Source: Actinomycetes bacterium (GTDB lineage: Bacteria > Actinomycetota > Acidimicrobiia > Acidimicrobiales > Microtrichaceae). Taken from it: DNA of 16,203 nt. The position numbers were made by a program, and so were the translations under genes. Numbering within the stretch: position 1 is the stretch's first letter; the number at the start of each line of letters is the position of its first letter. Where the stretch lies: positions 1 to 16,203 of the forward strand of contig JAFAFN010000295.1 in NCBI GenBank assembly GCA_023423475.1, given 5' to 3'. Below are positions 13,931 through 16,203 of the stretch, in pieces. The notes under the pieces were generated by a model. It had not been told where the DNA came from. It saw only the letters and a list, made by a program, of their open reading frames with translations, and made no database searches.

Positions 13931-14016
13931 CCGCGATGGCGATGGGTAACCCGATCGCTCGATCGCGGGTCCGAACGAAGGGTGGGGCTCAGGGGACGCC
14001 CCGGAGGTACCGATGA
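13927..14016 (+). CDS. Possible 29-residue bridging mini-ORF rel -> downstream gene
   Basis: ATG 13927 overlaps the rel stop as ATGA and reads 29 codons (MTAMAMGNPIARSR ... GTPRRYR, basic). Its stop overlaps the next candidate ATG (14013) again as ATGA. A good GGAGG site (14003-14007) sits inside its end. Exact 4-nt overlaps at both ends suggest translational coupling across the gap. The ORF passes through a nested hairpin at 13931-13968. Codon statistics are meaningless at this length and conservation is unknown. Confidence 0.35.
   Translation: MTAMAMGNPIARSRVRTKGGAQGTPRRYR
13931..13968 (+). terminator. Nested hairpin just after rel, terminator or attenuator-like
   Basis: The outer stem CCGCGAT (13931-13937) pairs with ATCGCGG (13962-13968). 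The inner stem GCGATGGG (13939-13946) pairs with CCC-G-ATCGC (13950-13958, one bulged G) around TAA. The structure starts directly after the rel stop and has no U-tract. Translation of the bridging mini-ORF would open it. Confidence 0.4.
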
Positions 14017-15188
14017 CACCGCCGACCGAGCGAGCCGAAAACGCGGGGGAGGGCCCTACGCTGCACCTCGTGCCGTCCCACGACGAGAGCGATCACGACA
14101 CCGCGGGTCCGGGCGGCGACGTCCGTGACGACGACGGGGTCGACAGCCGTACGCCGGCGGAGCAGGCACGGGACCTCCTGAGCGACGCCGACCCGGTGGC
14201 CTACTACCGGATGCTGACCGGCCTGGTGCGGGCGTCGCACTCCTCGGTGCTCCAGGAGCTGCCGTACAACCCGGCGCTGTCGTTCCACGACCCGAGCGTC
14301 GTGGTGGTCGATCCCGAACCGACGAGCGTCGAGACCATCGAGCTGTACGCACGGGCCGCCTACCCGGACTTCGACAAGGTGCTCTACTCCGCCTTCGCCG
14401 ACTCCGACATCGACCAGACCCTCACCGCGCTCTACCACCTGCTGGTCAACGAGGGCGCGAACGTCGTGCTGGTCACGAACCACGGCCAGATCATCGACAT
14501 CGCGCTCGTCATCGGCGCGCTCACCGCCGCGATGCTCGAGCCGGGTCGGAGCTTCGGCGTGCTGGGCGACCGCATCACGCTCGAGGACCTCGCCGATCGC
14601 TCGAACGTGCTGGTGTCCCGCATGGTCACGACCCGTCAGGCCTTCAGCGTGCCGGCGCTGCAGGTGCTGCAGAGCGCGACCCGCACGTTCCTGACGGTTC
14701 CCCAGACGGCGAGTCGCCGGCGGGCGAAACTCGACACCGCGCTCGTGCGTGCGAACAACGTGCTCATGCGCTCCGAGCTGGACCAGCGTCTCGCCAAGGG
14801 CGGGCAGCTGTTGGCCATGGCGGCGAGCGGCAGCCAGGACCTGACGCTGCCCCAGCTCATGCAGAAGGCACGTGCCACGTGGCGTCAGCGGCGCGGTGAC
14901 GACCCCGGCGAGGCGCCGACGCTGCACTTCCAGCCGCTCTACGACGGCACGATCTCGCTGATGCAGTCCTGCCGCTACGTGCTGCCGGTCGCGATCTGCC
15001 TCGATCCGGCGACACCCGCGTGCGTGATCGGTGGCATCACCCGGGTGCGCGAGAAGGACGACTGCCACCGGATCATGGACTGGATCGCCCATGCCCACCA
15101 GGAGGCGACGGGCATCCCGACGATCTACCACTGGCACGAGGACGACCTGCTCACGCAGGTGCGCGCCTTCCTCAACCGAGCGACCTGA
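14013..15188 (+). CDS. Uncharacterised protein with acyltransferase-like HX4D motif
   Basis: Not recognised as a named gene. 391 residues from ATG 14013 (GGAGG, 5-nt spacer), or 372 from in-frame GTG 14070, which has a TACGCT box 7 nt upstream. Residues 1-50 are polar, Asp/Gly-rich and probably disordered. VVLVTNHGQIIDIALVIGAL (151-170) contains His157-X4-Asp162, the catalytic pattern of PlsC/PlsB-type glycerolipid acyltransferases, in the expected hydrophobic setting. Later, LYDGTISLMQSCRYVLPVAI (309-328) resembles the EGT...P(V/I)VPVAI block, with DGT in place of EGT. The C-terminus contains YHWHEDDLL. There is no signal peptide or clear membrane span. The family assignment is an inference from these two motifs; it could be an unrelated fold. 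It sits between rel and hisS. Confidence 0.75.
   Translation: MTPPTERAENAGEGPTLHLVPSHDESDHDTAGPGGDVRDDDGVDSRTPAEQARDLLSDADPVAYYRMLTGLVRASHSSVLQELPYNPALSFHDPSVVVVDPEPTSVETIELYARAAYPDFDKVLYSAFADSDIDQTLTALYHLLVNEGANVVLVTNHGQIIDIALVIGALTAAMLEPGRSFGVLGDRITLEDLADRSNVLVSRMVTTRQAFSVPALQVLQSATRTFLTVPQTASRRRAKLDTALVRANNVLMRSELDQRLAKGGQLLAMAASGSQDLTLPQLMQKARATWRQRRGDDPGEAPTLHFQPLYDGTISLMQSCRYVLPVAICLDPATPACVIGGITRVREKDDCHRIMDWIAHAHQEATGIPTIYHWHEDDLLTQVRAFLNRAT
14057..14062 (+). promoter_or_regulatory. -10 box for an alternative leaderless start at GTG 14070
   Basis: TACGCT is followed by 7 nt and GTG 14070, in frame with the ORF from 14013. The arrangement matches the ruvC, rel-leader and hisS starts, so this may be the true or a second start. 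Confidence 0.4.
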
Positions 15189-15260
15189 GACGCGCGTCGC
15201 CCGTCCGGTCCGCCGTCGGCTCCGGCCGGCATCGGGTTCGGGGCGATGCGGGTGCTCCGG

Positions 15261-15266
15261 TAGCGT
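15261..15266 (+). promoter_or_regulatory. -10 box for leaderless hisS transcript
   Basis: TAGCGT, 8 nt before GTG 15275, with no Shine-Dalgarno sequence between them. The hexamer is identical to that of the rel leader. Confidence 0.5.
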
Positions 15267-15274
15267 GGCGACCC

Positions 15275-16203
15275 GTGACAGCCCCCGACGACGCGCCGCC
15301 GACGAAGGTCGACCTCCGCACCCTGAAGGGCATGCGAGACCTGCTCGCGCCTGAGTCCACCCGTCGGCGTGAGCTCGTCGCCCGCTTCGGTGCCACGGCC
15401 GCCGCCGCCGGCTACGGCGAGGTCGTGCCGCCCCTGGTCGAGGACCTCCGGGTCTTCCTGCGCGTGGGCGAGGCGACCGATGTCGTCACCAAGGAGATGT
15501 ACGACTTCGAGGACAAGGACGGCACGCGCATCGCGCTGCGTCCCGAGATGACCGCAGGCGTCGTCCGTGCCTTCGTGCAGAACCGGCCGCTGCTGCCCTG
15601 GAAGGTCTGGTACGCCGGGACCAACTTCCGTCACGAGCGCCCCCAGAAGGGGCGCTACCGGATGTTCGACCAGGTCGGCGTCGAGGCCCTCGGGGTCGAC
15701 GATCCGGACCTCGACGTCGAGGTCATCGCGCTCGCGGCACGCTTCTTCGAGTCCATCGGCCTGCGACAGGTCCGGTTGCTGATCAACTCCCTCGGGGACC
15801 ACGAGGACCGGCAGCGCTTCACCGCGTCGGTCGAGCAGTACTTCCGGGCCCACGCCGGGGACCTGTCCGAGGCGGCGCTCGCCACCCTCGAGCGCAACCC
15901 GCTGCGCGTGCTCGACTCCAAGCGGCCCTCCGATGCCGAGGTCGCCGCCGGTGCACCCGCGGTGGCGGACTTCCTCTCGGACGCGTCGACTGCGCACTAC
16001 GCACGTGTGCTCGCCGGTCTCGACGCGCTCGGCATCGCCTACGAACCCACGCCGCTGCTCGTCCGAGGGCTCGACTACTACCGACGCACGACGTTCGAGT
16101 TCGCCGCCGACGCGCTCGACGCCGCGCAGAACGCGGTCGGTGGGGGCGGGCGCTACGACGGCCTCGCCGAGGACATGGGCGGACCGCCCACCGACGGCAT
16201 CGG
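15275..16203 (+). CDS. hisS: Histidyl-tRNA synthetase, C-terminus cut off by the window edge
   Basis: Class II synthetase that charges tRNA-His; 309 residues are visible with no stop. After a 12-residue leader comes LRTLKGMRDLL (14-24). RPEMTAGVVRAF (89-100) is the histidine/ATP-site segment, and motif 2 is TNFRHERPQKGRYRMFDQ (116-133, Arg119). The histidine-specific LVRGLDYYRRTTFEF (262-276) and GGGGRYDGL (289-297) are both present. Motif 3 and the anticodon-binding domain lie beyond the window. GTG 15275 is chosen because the frame gives the expected N-terminus and the codon sits 8 nt after a -10 box. Neighbouring rel and hisS are often found together in actinobacteria. Confidence 0.94.
   Translation, partial: MTAPDDAPPTKVDLRTLKGMRDLLAPESTRRRELVARFGATAAAAGYGEVVPPLVEDLRVFLRVGEATDVVTKEMYDFEDKDGTRIALRPEMTAGVVRAFVQNRPLLPWKVWYAGTNFRHERPQKGRYRMFDQVGVEALGVDDPDLDVEVIALAARFFESIGLRQVRLLINSLGDHEDRQRFTASVEQYFRAHAGDLSEAALATLERNPLRVLDSKRPSDAEVAAGAPAVADFLSDASTAHYARVLAGLDALGIAYEPTPLLVRGLDYYRRTTFEFAADALDAAQNAVGGGGRYDGLAEDMGGPPTDGI

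Noticed and set aside
15190..15199. GACGCGCGTC palindrome after the gene at 14013-15188
   Set aside because: A short GC-rich palindrome of a kind common at this composition, with no extension into a longer stem and no U-tract.
1..16203. tRNA, rRNA, CRISPR arrays, insertion sequences, prophage or attachment sites
   Set aside because: On reading both strands I saw no tRNA-like cloverleaf, no regularly spaced repeats, no transposase or integrase and no terminal inverted repeats. Composition is uniform throughout, so nothing suggests recent transfer.

Overview
This is a high-GC stretch of a bacterial chromosome carrying housekeeping genes, with no mobile, phage or CRISPR content. The order ruvC-ruvA-ruvB ... 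yajC-secD-secF-rel-hisS is actinobacterial. Strong G/C bias at third codon positions, frequent TANNNT boxes 7-9 nt upstream of start codons (leaderless transcription), and queA-tgt next to yajC-secD-secF would fit a deep-branching actinobacterium such as class Acidimicrobiia. That placement is inference, not something the sequence proves.

Layout. The left end (1-1957, minus strand) holds an ABC exporter: a permease truncated by the window edge and its ATPase, overlapping by 4 nt. From 2031 everything reads on the plus strand: ruvC, ruvA and ruvB (Holliday-junction processing); a long-chain-type acyl-CoA dehydrogenase (4430-5578); queA and tgt (queuosine modification of tRNA); a hairpin at 7839-7871; yajC, secD and secF (Sec translocase accessory complex); a bifunctional (p)ppGpp synthetase/hydrolase rel (11720-13930); an unrecognised protein with an acyltransferase-like HX4D motif (14013-15188); and hisS, cut by the right edge.

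The main interest is regulatory. A near-perfect actinobacterial LexA (SOS) operator, CGAAC-N4-GTTCG, sits over the -10 box and the GTG start of ruvC, so the resolvase operon looks SOS-controlled from a leaderless promoter. The rel gene is preceded by two overlapping mini-ORFs, and its translation-initiation region is present twice, out of frame, which suggests translational control of the alarmone enzyme. A GAAC-N4-GTTC palindrome lies just upstream of that promoter. A 29-codon mini-ORF joins rel to the next gene by ATGA overlaps at both ends and runs through a nested hairpin. A shorter bridge may link ruvA to ruvB.

No complete new multi-gene system is evident. The best candidates for something undescribed are the rel leader architecture and the divergent acyltransferase-like protein between rel and hisS. 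No gene-free stretch exceeds 300 bases; the longest gaps are 8361-8500, 11535-11719 and 4310-4429.
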